NCBI GenBank assembly: GCA_900556555.1
Contig: USPF01000047.1
Span: 1 to 16,534 of the forward strand
Reading direction: 5' to 3'
Length of the DNA stretch: 16,534 nucleotides
DNA from: an uncultured Blautia sp.
GTDB lineage: Bacteria; Bacillota; Clostridia; Lachnospirales; Lachnospiraceae
Below the pieces are notes generated by a model. The model did not search any database. It worked only from the letters and a program-made list of their open reading frames with translations, and was not told the origin of the DNA. This document shows positions 6,783-15,160 of this stretch, one piece after another. The stretch's first letter is position 1; each line of letters begins with the position of its first letter. The translations under genes and the position numbers were made by a program.

Positions 6783-8240
6783 ATGAGTAATTTAAATAAA
6801 CAAGTACAAAGTGCCACAAAGTGGTCTGTATTTACTGAAATAGCAGTAAAGATTATTTCTCCGATTACAAATATGATATTGGCACGTGTTCTTACGCCTG
6901 AGGCATTTGGGGTGATCGCAACAGTTACTATGCTTGTATCTTTTACAGACATATTTACAGATGCGGGATTTCAGAAATATATTGTGCAGCATCAGTTTCG
7001 GGATGAAAATGATGAAGATTTATCCATATGTGTTGCGTTCTGGACGAATATGATGATTTCAATCGGGCTTTGGGGGATGATTTTCCTTTTTAACGAACAA
7101 TTGTCAGTCATATTAGGAAATCCCGGATTGGGACGTGCTATATATATGGGAGCATTGATTTTGCCGCTTACCTCTTTTAGCAGTATACAGACAGCAATTT
7201 ATAGAAAAAGTTTTAATTATAAGGGAATATCTTGTGTCAGGATTGCGGTGAAACTGGTACCCCTAATAGTAACCGTTCCACTGGCGTTTTTAGGACTTTC
7301 TTATTGGGCGTTGATCATAGGAAACATTGCAGGAGAATTGTGCAATGCAGTGCTTCTTACTTCAATGTCAAAATGGAAACCGAAATTCAGATACAGTTTT
7401 GATAAACTAAAAACGATGTTTCGCTTTTGTGGCTGGACATTATTGGGAACGATCTCTTCCTGGTTGGTCACGAATGTGGGAATTTTTGTAATAGGAAGAT
7501 TGTTTAACGAGTATTATCTGGGTATCTATAAGACCGGAACAACAATGGTTGCACAGATTACATCTCTGATTTCAGGAGCTACAATCAGTGTGCTATTCTC
7601 TGCGTTATCAAGGCTTCAAAATGACGAATATGAATTCAAAAACATGTATTTTAAGTTTTTGAAGGGAGTAGGGCTCTTAGTAGTACCACTAGGTATTGGG
7701 ATTTTACTTTATAAAGATGTTGTGAGAAACATATTGTTGGGAAGCCAGTGGGGAGAAGCGGATCTGTTGGTAGGGCTTTGGGGCTTAATATTAGCCGAAA
7801 GTGTTATTTTCAATGATATGAGCGGAGCAATCGTTTTATCAAAAGGTTATCCGAAACTTTTGTTTATTGCCAATATGATACAGGCGGTCTGTATGGTTCC
7901 GGCGTTATATATCAGCGCACAGTATGGATTCCAGGCATTGGTCGTTGTAAGCTGTATTGTCAGGATCCAGCTTCCGGTTACTCAGACAATCATGGCAAAA
8001 AAAGTGTCCGGAATCAAAGCAACAGAGGTTATACACCAGATCAGATATTATATTCTTGCATCTGCAGGTATGGCTATTGCAGCCTTGTTTATGATTCAGA
8101 TTGCAGGTTCTGGAATTTTAAAATATTTTTCTATTTTTATTTGTATTGGAATTTATTTTGGAATTTTATTTTTCATTCCGTCAACAAGAAAAGAATTAAA
8201 TACATATTTAATTACTATGAGGAAAAAGATCAAAAAATAA
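6783..8240 (+). CDS. wzx: Wzx-like oligosaccharide flippase
   Basis: The 485-residue polytopic protein has the size and pattern of the polysaccharide-transporter (MOP/MATE superfamily) flippases, with around 12-14 membrane helices over the whole length. The N-terminus, ATKWSVFTEIAVKIISPITN (10-29) followed by ARVLTPEAFGVIATV (34-48) and DIFTDAGFQKYIVQ (56-69), is typical of Wzx/TuaB-type members; LTPEAFG and DAGF are hallmark stretches. Its role would be to move the undecaprenyl-pyrophosphate repeat unit from the inner to the outer membrane leaflet before Wzy acts. ATG 6783 is preceded by AGGGG (6771-6775) with seven bases between. It begins 30 bases after the polymerase gene and ends 13 bases before the next gene, so all three are probably co-transcribed. 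The gene name follows function in the pathway, not proven orthology. Confidence 0.9.
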   Translation: MSNLNKQVQSATKWSVFTEIAVKIISPITNMILARVLTPEAFGVIATVTMLVSFTDIFTDAGFQKYIVQHQFRDENDEDLSICVAFWTNMMISIGLWGMIFLFNEQLSVILGNPGLGRAIYMGALILPLTSFSSIQTAIYRKSFNYKGISCVRIAVKLVPLIVTVPLAFLGLSYWALIIGNIAGELCNAVLLTSMSKWKPKFRYSFDKLKTMFRFCGWTLLGTISSWLVTNVGIFVIGRLFNEYYLGIYKTGTTMVAQITSLISGATISVLFSALSRLQNDEYEFKNMYFKFLKGVGLLVVPLGIGILLYKDVVRNILLGSQWGEADLLVGLWGLILAESVIFNDMSGAIVLSKGYPKLLFIANMIQAVCMVPALYISAQYGFQALVVVSCIVRIQLPVTQTIMAKKVSGIKATEVIHQIRYYILASAGMAIAALFMIQIAGSGILKYFSIFICIGIYFGILFFIPSTRKELNTYLITMRKKIKK

Positions 8241-8246
8241 AAGGAG
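8241..8246 (+). promoter_or_regulatory. Ribosome binding site fixing the TTG start at 8254
   Basis: AAGGAG begins immediately after the flippase stop and lies seven bases before TTG 8254. It is the strongest support for a TTG start, since no ATG or GTG is near the conserved MKKRISFAFNH beginning. Confidence 0.8.
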
Positions 8247-8253
8247 TTTTGTT

Positions 8254-9345
8254 TTGAAAAAAAGGATATCTTTTGCTTTTAATCATTTACAATATTCAGA
8301 TGGCGTTGCACGTGCGGCGATAGGGATTGCCAATCTTTTATCCGAACGAGATGACATCCAGGTGATATTGCGCCCGATTTATCATGTCGACAAGAGTGTT
8401 ATGTCTATTTTGGCTTCAAATGTGGTGGTAAAACCAGTATTAGGCTTTTATTTTTCCGGTATGTCCAGAATTTTAAACCGACTTCCGGGAGCATTGTTAC
8501 ATAAACTTGTTTTTGGGATGAAAGAGAGTGATATTGAAATTGGATTCCAGCACGGGACTGCAACAAGAGCTGTGGTTTCCGGGACGAAAAAAAATGCATA
8601 TAGAATGGTCTGGGTTCATGGATATGATGAAAGACTGACATTGAGAAAATATTATCTCAGGGCAGACAAAGTCGTTTGTGTTTCAAAGAGTAATGCGGAT
8701 AAGTTAAAGCATGATCTCGGGATGGGGGCGGATAACTCCAGAGTAGACTACTGTTATAATCCGATCGACAATCATGAGGTTGAAAAACTGGGAAAAGAAT
8801 CGGCAGATTTACCGGCGTACAGTGGTGTCAGAATGATAACAGTAGGGCGGCTTTCTCCGGAAAAAGGATATTTGAGACTGCTTCATGCTTTGAGTCGATT
8901 AAAGCAGGAAGGATTCTTATTTCAAATGATTTTTGTCGGCGATGGTCCGCAAAAAGAAGAATTGTTACAGTGTACAAAAGATATGGGCTTGAGCGAGTGT
9001 GTTATTTTTGCAGGAGCACAGAGTAATCCACACAAATATACTGCAAAAGCAGACGTATTTATCTGTTCTTCGTTTGCAGAAGGTTACAGTACCTCATGTA
9101 CAGAGGCGGTAATGCTTGGAGTACCTGTAGTGTCAACTCAGGTGAGCGGAGCCGAAGAAATTATCGAGAGTGCAGAATCGGGTCTTGTGGTGGAAAATAC
9201 AGAAGATGGATTGTATGAAAATCTAAAGAAAATATTGGAAGATCCGGAAGTTATTTGCAGGTGGAAAGAAACATTGCAGAATTCCAAATACAATTTTTCA
9301 GTTGAAAAGAGAAGTTTGAAATTAAAAGAACTGTTAGAAATATAA
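8254..9345 (+). CDS. GT4-family (GT-B fold) glycosyltransferase
   Basis: The 363-residue product is a standard single-domain GT4 enzyme. The N-terminal acceptor half opens with KRISFAFNHLQYSDGVARAA (3-22), replacing the usual glycine-rich GG loop with SDGVAR. The hinge and donor half contain VGRLSPEKG (197-205), FVGDGPQKEEL (227-237), IFAGAQSNPHKY (251-262) and the EX7E motif in FAEGYSTSCTEAV (E276, E284). Such enzymes retain configuration and use UDP-, GDP- or dTDP-sugars. It should add a later sugar to the lipid-linked repeat unit on the inner membrane face. The start is TTG 8254, which would lower translation relative to ATG. It has no membrane helix. Together with the GT2 and the fused GT4 this gives three glycosyltransferase domains plus the PGT, so the window itself could account for a four-sugar repeat; donor sugars cannot be read. 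Confidence 0.92.
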   Translation: MKKRISFAFNHLQYSDGVARAAIGIANLLSERDDIQVILRPIYHVDKSVMSILASNVVVKPVLGFYFSGMSRILNRLPGALLHKLVFGMKESDIEIGFQHGTATRAVVSGTKKNAYRMVWVHGYDERLTLRKYYLRADKVVCVSKSNADKLKHDLGMGADNSRVDYCYNPIDNHEVEKLGKESADLPAYSGVRMITVGRLSPEKGYLRLLHALSRLKQEGFLFQMIFVGDGPQKEELLQCTKDMGLSECVIFAGAQSNPHKYTAKADVFICSSFAEGYSTSCTEAVMLGVPVVSTQVSGAEEIIESAESGLVVENTEDGLYENLKKILEDPEVICRWKETLQNSKYNFSVEKRSLKLKELLEI

Positions 9346-9388
9346 AATTCCAGAAAGTATAGTTATAGGTAGAAAGGTATAATAAATT

Positions 9389-10438
9389 ATGAAAGTTATT
9401 TCATGTGCAAGTTTTCGAAATACAGGTTCCAGCGCGGTTACAGATTTGATTTCAGAATATGATTCTGTTCATTCATTAACAAGATATGAGTTTCGATTTG
9501 TCCATGATACAGATGGAATCATGGATCTGGAATACAATTTAATTGAAAATCATAACCGTGATAATTCCAACCATGCAGTAAAACGATTTTTGCGTCTTTC
9601 AAGATTTAATGCGGGTAAATGGTTTAATAAAAGATATGAACCTTTTTTTAATGGTCAATATATGAAATTAACAGAAGAGTACATTGCTGAACTGACAGAT
9701 TTGAAATATCATGGACATGATTTTTATGATTATTATGACAGAGGCCTTTTTTTCTATTACAGGAAACGTCTGGAAAATAAAATTATCCGGAAATTAACAA
9801 AAAAGAGACGCAGTGTTTTAGAGAATGAATGGATGTATTGTGCATATCCTACGGAAGAAAAGTTTTTAGACTGTACAAGAAAATATATCAATTCTCTATT
9901 TTCAGAAGCAAATACGGACAAAAAACCTTATCTTTTAGTTGATCAGATTGTACCGTCATCTAATATCAAAAAAAGTTTAAGGTATTTTGATGATATATAT
10001 GTGATCGTAGTAGACAGAGATCCTAGAGATTTGTTTATTATGGCGCAGGTATTTCATGATCCGATCGTTCCGAGAAATTCTGTAAGAGATTTTTGTGACT
10101 GGTTTTTATTTACTCATACAGAGAGAGGGGGAAGCAGTTTAGATGCACCGCGCGTAATAAAAATTAATTTTGAAGATCTCATATATAATTATACGAATAC
10201 AGTGAAAAAGATTGAGGAATTTACAGGATTGGAAGCCATGAATCATACACAAAAATTTTCCATGTTAAATCCAAAACGCTCAGTACACAACACTCAATTA
10301 TGGAAAAGATATGGAAAAAAAGAAGATATCGAGTATATTGAAAAACGATTAAGCGATTATCTGTTTCCGTTTGAAAATTACTCAATAGATTCCGTAGAAG
10401 GAATCTCAGTAGAAGATACCAGTATGTTTGACAGATAA
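9389..10438 (+). CDS. Sulfotransferase-like P-loop protein
   Basis: The 349-residue product has the two hallmarks of PAPS-dependent sulfotransferases. An N-terminal strand-loop, ISCASFRNTGSSAVTDLI (4-21), matches the 5'-phosphosulfate loop (usual form SGTT, here TGSS). YVIVVDRDPRDLFIM (204-218) matches the 3'-phosphate-binding RxPRD element. FEDL (261-264) is similar to the family's YEDL. Those enzymes move sulfate from PAPS to a sugar hydroxyl or amine. The segment between these motifs is long and highly charged and is not recognised. A sulfotransferase would add negative charge to the polysaccharide; PAPS synthesis genes are not in the window. The gene may alternatively be a P-loop kinase-like protein, because the loop lacks a canonical lysine. 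ATG 9389 has AAAGG about 11 bases upstream, rather distant. The spacing of 43 bases to its left neighbour gives no evidence for a separate promoter with a -35. Confidence 0.65.
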   Translation: MKVISCASFRNTGSSAVTDLISEYDSVHSLTRYEFRFVHDTDGIMDLEYNLIENHNRDNSNHAVKRFLRLSRFNAGKWFNKRYEPFFNGQYMKLTEEYIAELTDLKYHGHDFYDYYDRGLFFYYRKRLENKIIRKLTKKRRSVLENEWMYCAYPTEEKFLDCTRKYINSLFSEANTDKKPYLLVDQIVPSSNIKKSLRYFDDIYVIVVDRDPRDLFIMAQVFHDPIVPRNSVRDFCDWFLFTHTERGGSSLDAPRVIKINFEDLIYNYTNTVKKIEEFTGLEAMNHTQKFSMLNPKRSVHNTQLWKRYGKKEDIEYIEKRLSDYLFPFENYSIDSVEGISVEDTSMFDR

Positions 10439-10478
10439 AAAATAATGAGGGAAAATACGAAGGAAAGAGAGTGAAAAG

Positions 10479-11597
10479 ATGAAACGTTTTGGAATAGTAA
10501 GTTATAATATATATTGCAATTTCACAAATTATGGTTCTGCGCTGCAGTCGTATGCGTTACAACAAGCTGCAAATGCTGTGGGAGAGGGAGCATGGGAAGC
10601 GATCGTACTTGATTATTGTCCGGATCTTCTGGCAGACAAGAATCCGCTGGACCCTTTTAAAAATATGTGGGATCAGGATGAAGAGTCTCAAAGAATGTGT
10701 GAACTCACTATGCCTGCGATCAGGGAAAACTATGAAAAATTTAATCATTTTTATGAAACACGTCTGAAGAAAAGTACACACAAATATGTTTCTTCAAATT
10801 TTAATGACGTAATGGAAGAAGAAAAACTGGACGGATTTATATGTGGAAGTGATACGATCTTTTGTCCGGATGAATTTGGATTTGATGACGGATATTATGC
10901 AAATTATGACTGTATGAAAAACAGCTATTCCGTAGCATATGCAGCAAGTTTTGGAGATCCTCACTTTACAGATGAGACATTCCCTGTGTTAAATGAACGT
11001 TTAAAAAACTTTAAGGCGTTTGGTCTGAGAGAAAACCTGATGATTCCATATGTAAAGGAACATACTGATGTACCGGTTCAAAAAGTGATTGATCCAACGT
11101 TACTTTTAGAATATGAAGACTATGATGTTCTGGCCAGTGACCGACTGGTAGAAGAAAAGTATCTGCTGATTTATTCCAGAAGATATAATTCGAAAATGGA
11201 AGACTATGCAGAAAGAATGGCAAAACAAAATGGGTGGAAGATTGTAGAGATCAGTCTGCGGGCTACCAATGCAGAAAAAGGGCATATTATGTTCTATCAG
11301 GCCGGAGTGGAGGAATTTTTATCATTGGTAAAGCATGCAGAATTTGTTGTGACGAATTCCTTCCATGGAATTATTTTGAGTGCACAGTTTAGAAGGCAGT
11401 TCGTTATTTTTTCAAGAGAACAGTGCAATACCAAGATTCAGGAACTCCTGGATTTGTTTGGAACTTCTGATCGTATTATGGTTAATGGAGATGAAACGAT
11501 TTCAGAAAAAATTGATTATAAATCCGTACATGAAAGAATAGGAGAAGCCCGTAAAGAATCCCTGGCGTTTTTAAAACAAGAGTTGGCCGGCTGTTAA
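10479..11597 (+). CDS. Polysaccharide pyruvyltransferase family protein
   Basis: The 372-residue product fits the polysaccharide pyruvyltransferase family (CsaB/WcaK-like). It opens with GIVSYN (5-10) then [16 protein letters not shown] (15-30), corresponding to the N-terminal NYGxxLQ motif. Next come [12 protein letters not shown] (120-131), AYAASFG (153-159), VIDPTLLL (203-210) and the family's late SFHGIILS motif (294-301). Members transfer a pyruvyl group from phosphoenolpyruvate to vicinal hydroxyls of a sugar as a ketal, adding a carboxylate, or are related enzymes. In a capsule locus this gives acidic pyruvate ketals. ATG 10479 is preceded by a weak AGAGAG (10465-10470), so initiation may be modest. 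No signal peptide is present and the enzyme should act in the cytoplasm on lipid-linked intermediates. Some members of this superfamily have other substrates, so the exact product is inferred. Confidence 0.85.
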   Translation: MKRFGIVSYNIYCNFTNYGSALQSYALQQAANAVGEGAWEAIVLDYCPDLLADKNPLDPFKNMWDQDEESQRMCELTMPAIRENYEKFNHFYETRLKKSTHKYVSSNFNDVMEEEKLDGFICGSDTIFCPDEFGFDDGYYANYDCMKNSYSVAYAASFGDPHFTDETFPVLNERLKNFKAFGLRENLMIPYVKEHTDVPVQKVIDPTLLLEYEDYDVLASDRLVEEKYLLIYSRRYNSKMEDYAERMAKQNGWKIVEISLRATNAEKGHIMFYQAGVEEFLSLVKHAEFVVTNSFHGIILSAQFRRQFVIFSREQCNTKIQELLDLFGTSDRIMVNGDETISEKIDYKSVHERIGEARKESLAFLKQELAGC

Positions 11598-11614
11598 TTT
11601 GGAGGTGTCAGAAA

Positions 11615-12691
11615 ATGCTTAATTTCACAGTAGGACCGGTTCAGTCTTCAGATATAGTATGTGCAATTGGCGCTGAACAGGTTCCGTATTTTAGAACAGC
11701 AGAATTTTCAAAGGTGATGTTGGAAAATGAAGCATTCATTAAAAAGTTTGCGAAAGCATCAGAAAGATCAAGAGTTGTATTTATCACGGGGTCGGGTACT
11801 GCATCTATGGAGGCTGCGATTATCAATACACTCACACCCAAAGACAAAGCAATTGTGATCAATGGCGGAAGTTTTGGTCAGCGGTTTGTACGCCTTTGTC
11901 AGATACATGATATATCATACTCGGAAATCGCATTAGACTTCGGAAAAGCACTGACAGAAGAAATGCTGCAGGAGTATGAAGGGAAAAAAGAATATTCCGC
12001 AATGATCGTCAATCTGCATGAGACATCCACAGGTGTTCATTATGATATTGATATGATCAGTGAATTTTGCAAAAGAAATCACCTGTTTTTGATTGTTGAT
12101 GCAATCAGTTCATTTCTGGCAGACGACTTTAATATGGAAAAGCTGGGAGTAGATGTTATGATCACGGGATCGCAAAAAGCATTAGCCTGTCCTCCGGGGA
12201 TATCTGTTATCGTACTTTCGGAAAATGCAATTCAAAGAGTTGAGGCAAACGATCCAAAGTGTATGTATTTCGATCTCAAAGATGCACTTAAAGATGGGGA
12301 AAGAGGACAAACTCCGTTTACTCCGGCAGTTGGAATCCTTCTTCAGATCAACGCAAGATTGAAAGAGATTGAAAGAGAAGGCGGCAGTGATGCGGAAATA
12401 AAAAAAGTTGCTGAATTAGCCTCTGATTTTCGGGAAAAGATACAGGGACTTCCATTTGAAATTGTTTCAGAGTCAATGTCAAATGCAGTAACACCAATCC
12501 ATCCGACTACAGCATCTGCAAATGATATTTTTCTTACATTAAAAGATGAATATGGAATCTGGGTCTGCCCAAATGGAGGAGAACTTAGAGATAAAGTATT
12601 TCGGGTAGGGCATATCGGTGCACTTACAAAAGAGGATAATACAACTCTGGTAAATGCGTTTGAAGATATGCAAAGAAGAGGTCTTATATAG
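11615..12691 (+). CDS. Class V PLP-dependent aminotransferase (AGXT/PhnW-like)
   Basis: The 358-residue protein resembles alanine-glyoxylate, serine-pyruvate and 2-aminoethylphosphonate aminotransferases. Features are FTVGPVQ (4-10), the phosphate-binding [13 protein letters not shown] (58-70), LHETSTGV (134-141), the PLP-contacting Asp in [10 protein letters not shown] (158-167, D162) and the Schiff-base lysine in [13 protein letters not shown] (183-195, K188). It should move an amino group between an amino acid and a small aldehyde or ketone, in the cytoplasm. The GSQK-PPG form is closer to AGXT than to typical PhnW. GGAGG (11601-11605) lies nine bases before ATG 11615. Its neighbours are the pyruvyltransferase-like gene and a cytidylyltransferase fusion. 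A role in making a small amine for polymer decoration is inferred. No phosphonate-synthesis gene (PEP mutase or phosphonopyruvate decarboxylase) is seen here, so an aminoethylphosphonate route has no support in this window. Confidence 0.85.
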   Translation: MLNFTVGPVQSSDIVCAIGAEQVPYFRTAEFSKVMLENEAFIKKFAKASERSRVVFITGSGTASMEAAIINTLTPKDKAIVINGGSFGQRFVRLCQIHDISYSEIALDFGKALTEEMLQEYEGKKEYSAMIVNLHETSTGVHYDIDMISEFCKRNHLFLIVDAISSFLADDFNMEKLGVDVMITGSQKALACPPGISVIVLSENAIQRVEANDPKCMYFDLKDALKDGERGQTPFTPAVGILLQINARLKEIEREGGSDAEIKKVAELASDFREKIQGLPFEIVSESMSNAVTPIHPTTASANDIFLTLKDEYGIWVCPNGGELRDKVFRVGHIGALTKEDNTTLVNAFEDMQRRGLI

Positions 12692-12698
12692 AAAAACC

Positions 12699-12703
12699 AG
12701 GAG
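12699..12703 (+). promoter_or_regulatory. Ribosome binding site fixing the ATG start at 12714
   Basis: AGGAG lies ten bases before ATG 12714, the codon at which the conserved TagD-like sequence MIKVITYGTYDLLHHGH begins. An in-frame start at 12654 would lie inside the aminotransferase gene and add 20 residues unrelated to the family. Confidence 0.75.
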
Positions 12704-12713
12704 ATGTACAGAT

Positions 12714-14045
12714 ATGATAAAAGTAATTACATATGGAACTTATGACTTACTCCATCATGGGCATATCCGGCTTCTTGAAAGAGCAAAAGAACTGGGAGAT
12801 TATCTTATAGTTGGCGTAACAGCAGATGACTTTGATAAAAAAAGAGGAAAGATCAATGTACAGCAGTCTTTGATGGAGCGTGTGGAAGCTGTCCGGGCGA
12901 CAGGAATTGCGGATGAGATCATCATTGAAGAGTACGAAGGTCAGAAAATAGATGATATCCGTAAATATGATGTAGATATATTTACGGTAGGGTCTGACTG
13001 GAGTGGAAAATTTGATTATCTGAATGAATATTGTAAGGTAGTATATCTTCAAAGAACGCAGGGCGTATCCAGTTCTGAGCTCAGAGAGCAGCAATGTGCG
13101 GTGAGACTGGGACTTGTGGGGGACTCGCCATTTCTAAATAAAGTAAGAATGGAGACCGAGTTTGTGAATGGGATCCAGATGAAAGCTTTATGTACAAAGC
13201 GGATCAGCGTCATGAATCCGGAGCTGCAGAAGGTAGAACTGATCACTGATGACTATGAGAAACTGTTAGAAAATGTAGACGCGGTGTATATCAGATCCTT
13301 ACCGAAAGATCATTATGAACACATTAAGAAAGCGCTGATGCGGGGAAAACATGTTCTTTGTGAGTCACCGCTGACTCTAAGTCAGAAAGAAAGCAGGGAG
13401 CTGTTTCAAATAGCGGAAGAAAATGGACTGATACTTATGGAAGCGATTAAAACAGCATATGCTACAGCATTTTCAAGATTGCTTCTATTGATCAAAGGTG
13501 GAAACATAGGGGATGTGATCTCTGTAGATTCAACTTGTACAAGCCTTAGAAAACAAGACGGAATGGAACGTACAGACTGGGATGGAATTTACGAGTGGGG
13601 ACCGACCGCATTGCTTCCGATTTTTGAACTGCTGGGAACAGACTATAAGGATTATAAGATCATCACACGATTTTATGATGCAATGAATACACATGACAGT
13701 TTTACAAAAATGGACTTTATCTATGACCATGCAGTTGCCTCGATCAGAGTTGGAGATGGTGTAAAATCAGAGGGAGAGTTGATCGTGTCGGGAACAAAGG
13801 GGTATATTTATGTTCCGGCACCATGGTGGAAAACAGATTATTTTGAGATTCGATATGAAAATCAGTCAGAAAACAGACGCTATTTTTATCAATTAGACGG
13901 AGAAGGCATTCGTTATGAACTGGTAGCCTTTGTACGAGCTATAGAGAATGGAAGAATGACGGATAATATCAGCCGAAATGTTACATATAAAATTTCGGAT
14001 ATTATGGATGATTACGTAAACAGAAGAAACATGATGATGATATAA
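12714..14045 (+). CDS. TagD-like cytidylyltransferase fused to a divergent Gfo/Idh/MocA domain
   Basis: The 443-residue product has two domains. Residues 1-127 resemble glycerol-3-phosphate cytidylyltransferase (TagD): ITYGTYDLLHHGH with the HxGH motif (14-17), FTVGSDWSGKF (90-100) and RTQGVSSS (114-121), equivalent to the RTxGIS signature. TagD makes CDP-glycerol from CTP and glycerol phosphate. Residues 130-440 resemble Gfo/Idh/MocA dehydrogenases: GKHVLCESPLTLS (211-223), MEAIKTAYATAF (242-253) and EWGPTALLPIFELLG (about 297-311). Two usual hallmarks are altered. The EKP lysine is replaced (E217-S218-P219), and the Rossmann stretch LGLVGDSPF (132-140) lacks a clean GxGxxG. The second domain may therefore be inactive, may bind rather than oxidise, or may use another cofactor. 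Together the domains could make and activate a small polyol or amino alcohol (inference). The start at 12714 is supported by AGGAG. Confidence 0.8.
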   Translation: MIKVITYGTYDLLHHGHIRLLERAKELGDYLIVGVTADDFDKKRGKINVQQSLMERVEAVRATGIADEIIIEEYEGQKIDDIRKYDVDIFTVGSDWSGKFDYLNEYCKVVYLQRTQGVSSSELREQQCAVRLGLVGDSPFLNKVRMETEFVNGIQMKALCTKRISVMNPELQKVELITDDYEKLLENVDAVYIRSLPKDHYEHIKKALMRGKHVLCESPLTLSQKESRELFQIAEENGLILMEAIKTAYATAFSRLLLLIKGGNIGDVISVDSTCTSLRKQDGMERTDWDGIYEWGPTALLPIFELLGTDYKDYKIITRFYDAMNTHDSFTKMDFIYDHAVASIRVGDGVKSEGELIVSGTKGYIYVPAPWWKTDYFEIRYENQSENRRYFYQLDGEGIRYELVAFVRAIENGRMTDNISRNVTYKISDIMDDYVNRRNMMMI

Positions 14046-14054
14046 GAATGAAAA

Positions 14055-14059
14055 GAAGG
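14055..14059 (+). promoter_or_regulatory. Ribosome binding site fixing the ATG start at 14068
   Basis: GAAGG lies eight bases before ATG 14068. A GTG at 14059, in frame three codons earlier, overlaps this ribosome binding site and has none of its own, so ATG 14068 is the better start. Confidence 0.7.
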
Positions 14060-14067
14060 TGCAAATC

Positions 14068-15147
14068 ATGCAAAAAATAACGCTGACAAATAAAACAATT
14101 TTTATAACCGGAGCTGCAGGTTTTATTGGAAGCAATCTGGTTCTTGAGCTGTTTAGAAGTCAGTCTCAAGTTCATATTGTGGGAATTGATAATATGAATG
14201 ATTACTATGATGTATCGATCAAGGAATGGAGATTAAAACAAATCGAGAAAGCAGTGAAATCTCCAAACACATGGACATTTATTAAAGGTGACATTTCAGA
14301 TACAGTGGTCATTCATGAAATTTTTGAAAAGTATGAACCTGATCTCGTTGTAAATCTTGCTGCACAGGCAGGGGTACGTTACTCGATTACAAATCCGGAT
14401 GCCTATATTCAATCTAATCTGATAGGATTTTACAATATATTGGAAGCTTGTCGGCATAGCTATGACAATGGTGCAAAAGGTGTTGAGCATCTGGTATATG
14501 CCAGCTCCAGTTCTGTATACGGTACCAACAAGAAAGTGCCTTACAGTACAGAGGACAAAGTGGATAATCCGGTGAGCCTCTATGCGGCAACGAAAAAGAG
14601 CAATGAATTGATGGCTCATGCATATTCTAAACTTTACAATATTCCGAGTACAGGACTTCGCTTCTTTACTGTTTACGGACCTGCAGGAAGACCGGATATG
14701 GCATATTTTGGGTTCACAAACAAACTTTTGAAGGGTGAGACCATACAGATTTTTAATTACGGGAACTGCAGACGGGATTTTACGTATGTAGATGACATCG
14801 TGGAAGGCGTAAAAAGAGTCATGTGTGGTGCTCCGGAGAGAAAAACAGGAGAAGACGGACTGCCGGTGCCGCCGTATGCAGTGTACAACATTGGAAACAG
14901 CAATCCGGAAAATCTTCTGGATTTTGTTGATATTCTTCAACAGGAATTAATTCGGGCGAAAGTGCTCCCGGAAGATTACGATTTTGAGAGTCATAAGCAA
15001 TTAGTTGCCATGCAGCCCGGAGATGTTCCTGTAACTTATGCAGATACAACGCCATTAGAAAAAGATTATGGGTTTAAGCCAGATACACCTCTTCGTGAGG
15101 GATTGAGAAAATTTGCTGAATGGTATAAAGAATTTTACAAAGTATAA
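14068..15147 (+). CDS. UDP-glucuronate 4-epimerase (NAD-dependent SDR)
   Basis: The 359-residue extended SDR enzyme should interconvert UDP-GlcA and UDP-GalA. Evidence: Rossmann motif [12 protein letters not shown] (11-22), [10 protein letters not shown] (about 95-104), the SSSSVYG segment, catalytic YAATK in [11 protein letters not shown] (about 172-182), and the clade signature [16 protein letters not shown], typical of the GAE/CapI group (usual form TVYGPWGRPDMA). YNIGNS and the C-terminal [10 protein letters not shown] also fit. It sits between the cytidylyltransferase fusion and the UDP-glucose dehydrogenase, which would supply its substrate; Ugd plus this epimerase converts UDP-Glc to UDP-GalA. 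Cytoplasmic, no signal peptide. The best start is ATG 14068, 22 bases after the upstream stop. Precise substrate (GlcA versus another uronate) is inferred from the clade and the neighbour. Confidence 0.92.
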   Translation: MQKITLTNKTIFITGAAGFIGSNLVLELFRSQSQVHIVGIDNMNDYYDVSIKEWRLKQIEKAVKSPNTWTFIKGDISDTVVIHEIFEKYEPDLVVNLAAQAGVRYSITNPDAYIQSNLIGFYNILEACRHSYDNGAKGVEHLVYASSSSVYGTNKKVPYSTEDKVDNPVSLYAATKKSNELMAHAYSKLYNIPSTGLRFFTVYGPAGRPDMAYFGFTNKLLKGETIQIFNYGNCRRDFTYVDDIVEGVKRVMCGAPERKTGEDGLPVPPYAVYNIGNSNPENLLDFVDILQQELIRAKVLPEDYDFESHKQLVAMQPGDVPVTYADTTPLEKDYGFKPDTPLREGLRKFAEWYKEFYKV

Positions 15148-15160
15148 GAGGAAAAATATC

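Noticed and set aside
9378..9383. TATAAT as an internal promoter before the sulfotransferase-like gene.
   Set aside because: No -35 hexamer lies 16-18 bases upstream and the hexamer is only five bases from the start codon.
12654..14045. 463-residue version of the cytidylyltransferase fusion starting at 12654.
   Set aside because: It begins inside the aminotransferase gene and adds 20 unrelated residues; AGGAG and the TagD-like N-terminus point to 12714.
11615..14045. An aminoethylphosphonate (phosphonate) pathway.
   Set aside because: The aminotransferase is closer to AGXT than to PhnW, and no PEP mutase or phosphonopyruvate decarboxylase is in the window.
14296..14940. 214-codon open frame on the - strand.
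   Set aside because: It is antisense to the well-supported epimerase and its translation is cysteine-, histidine- and isoleucine-rich with no family pattern; a shadow frame.
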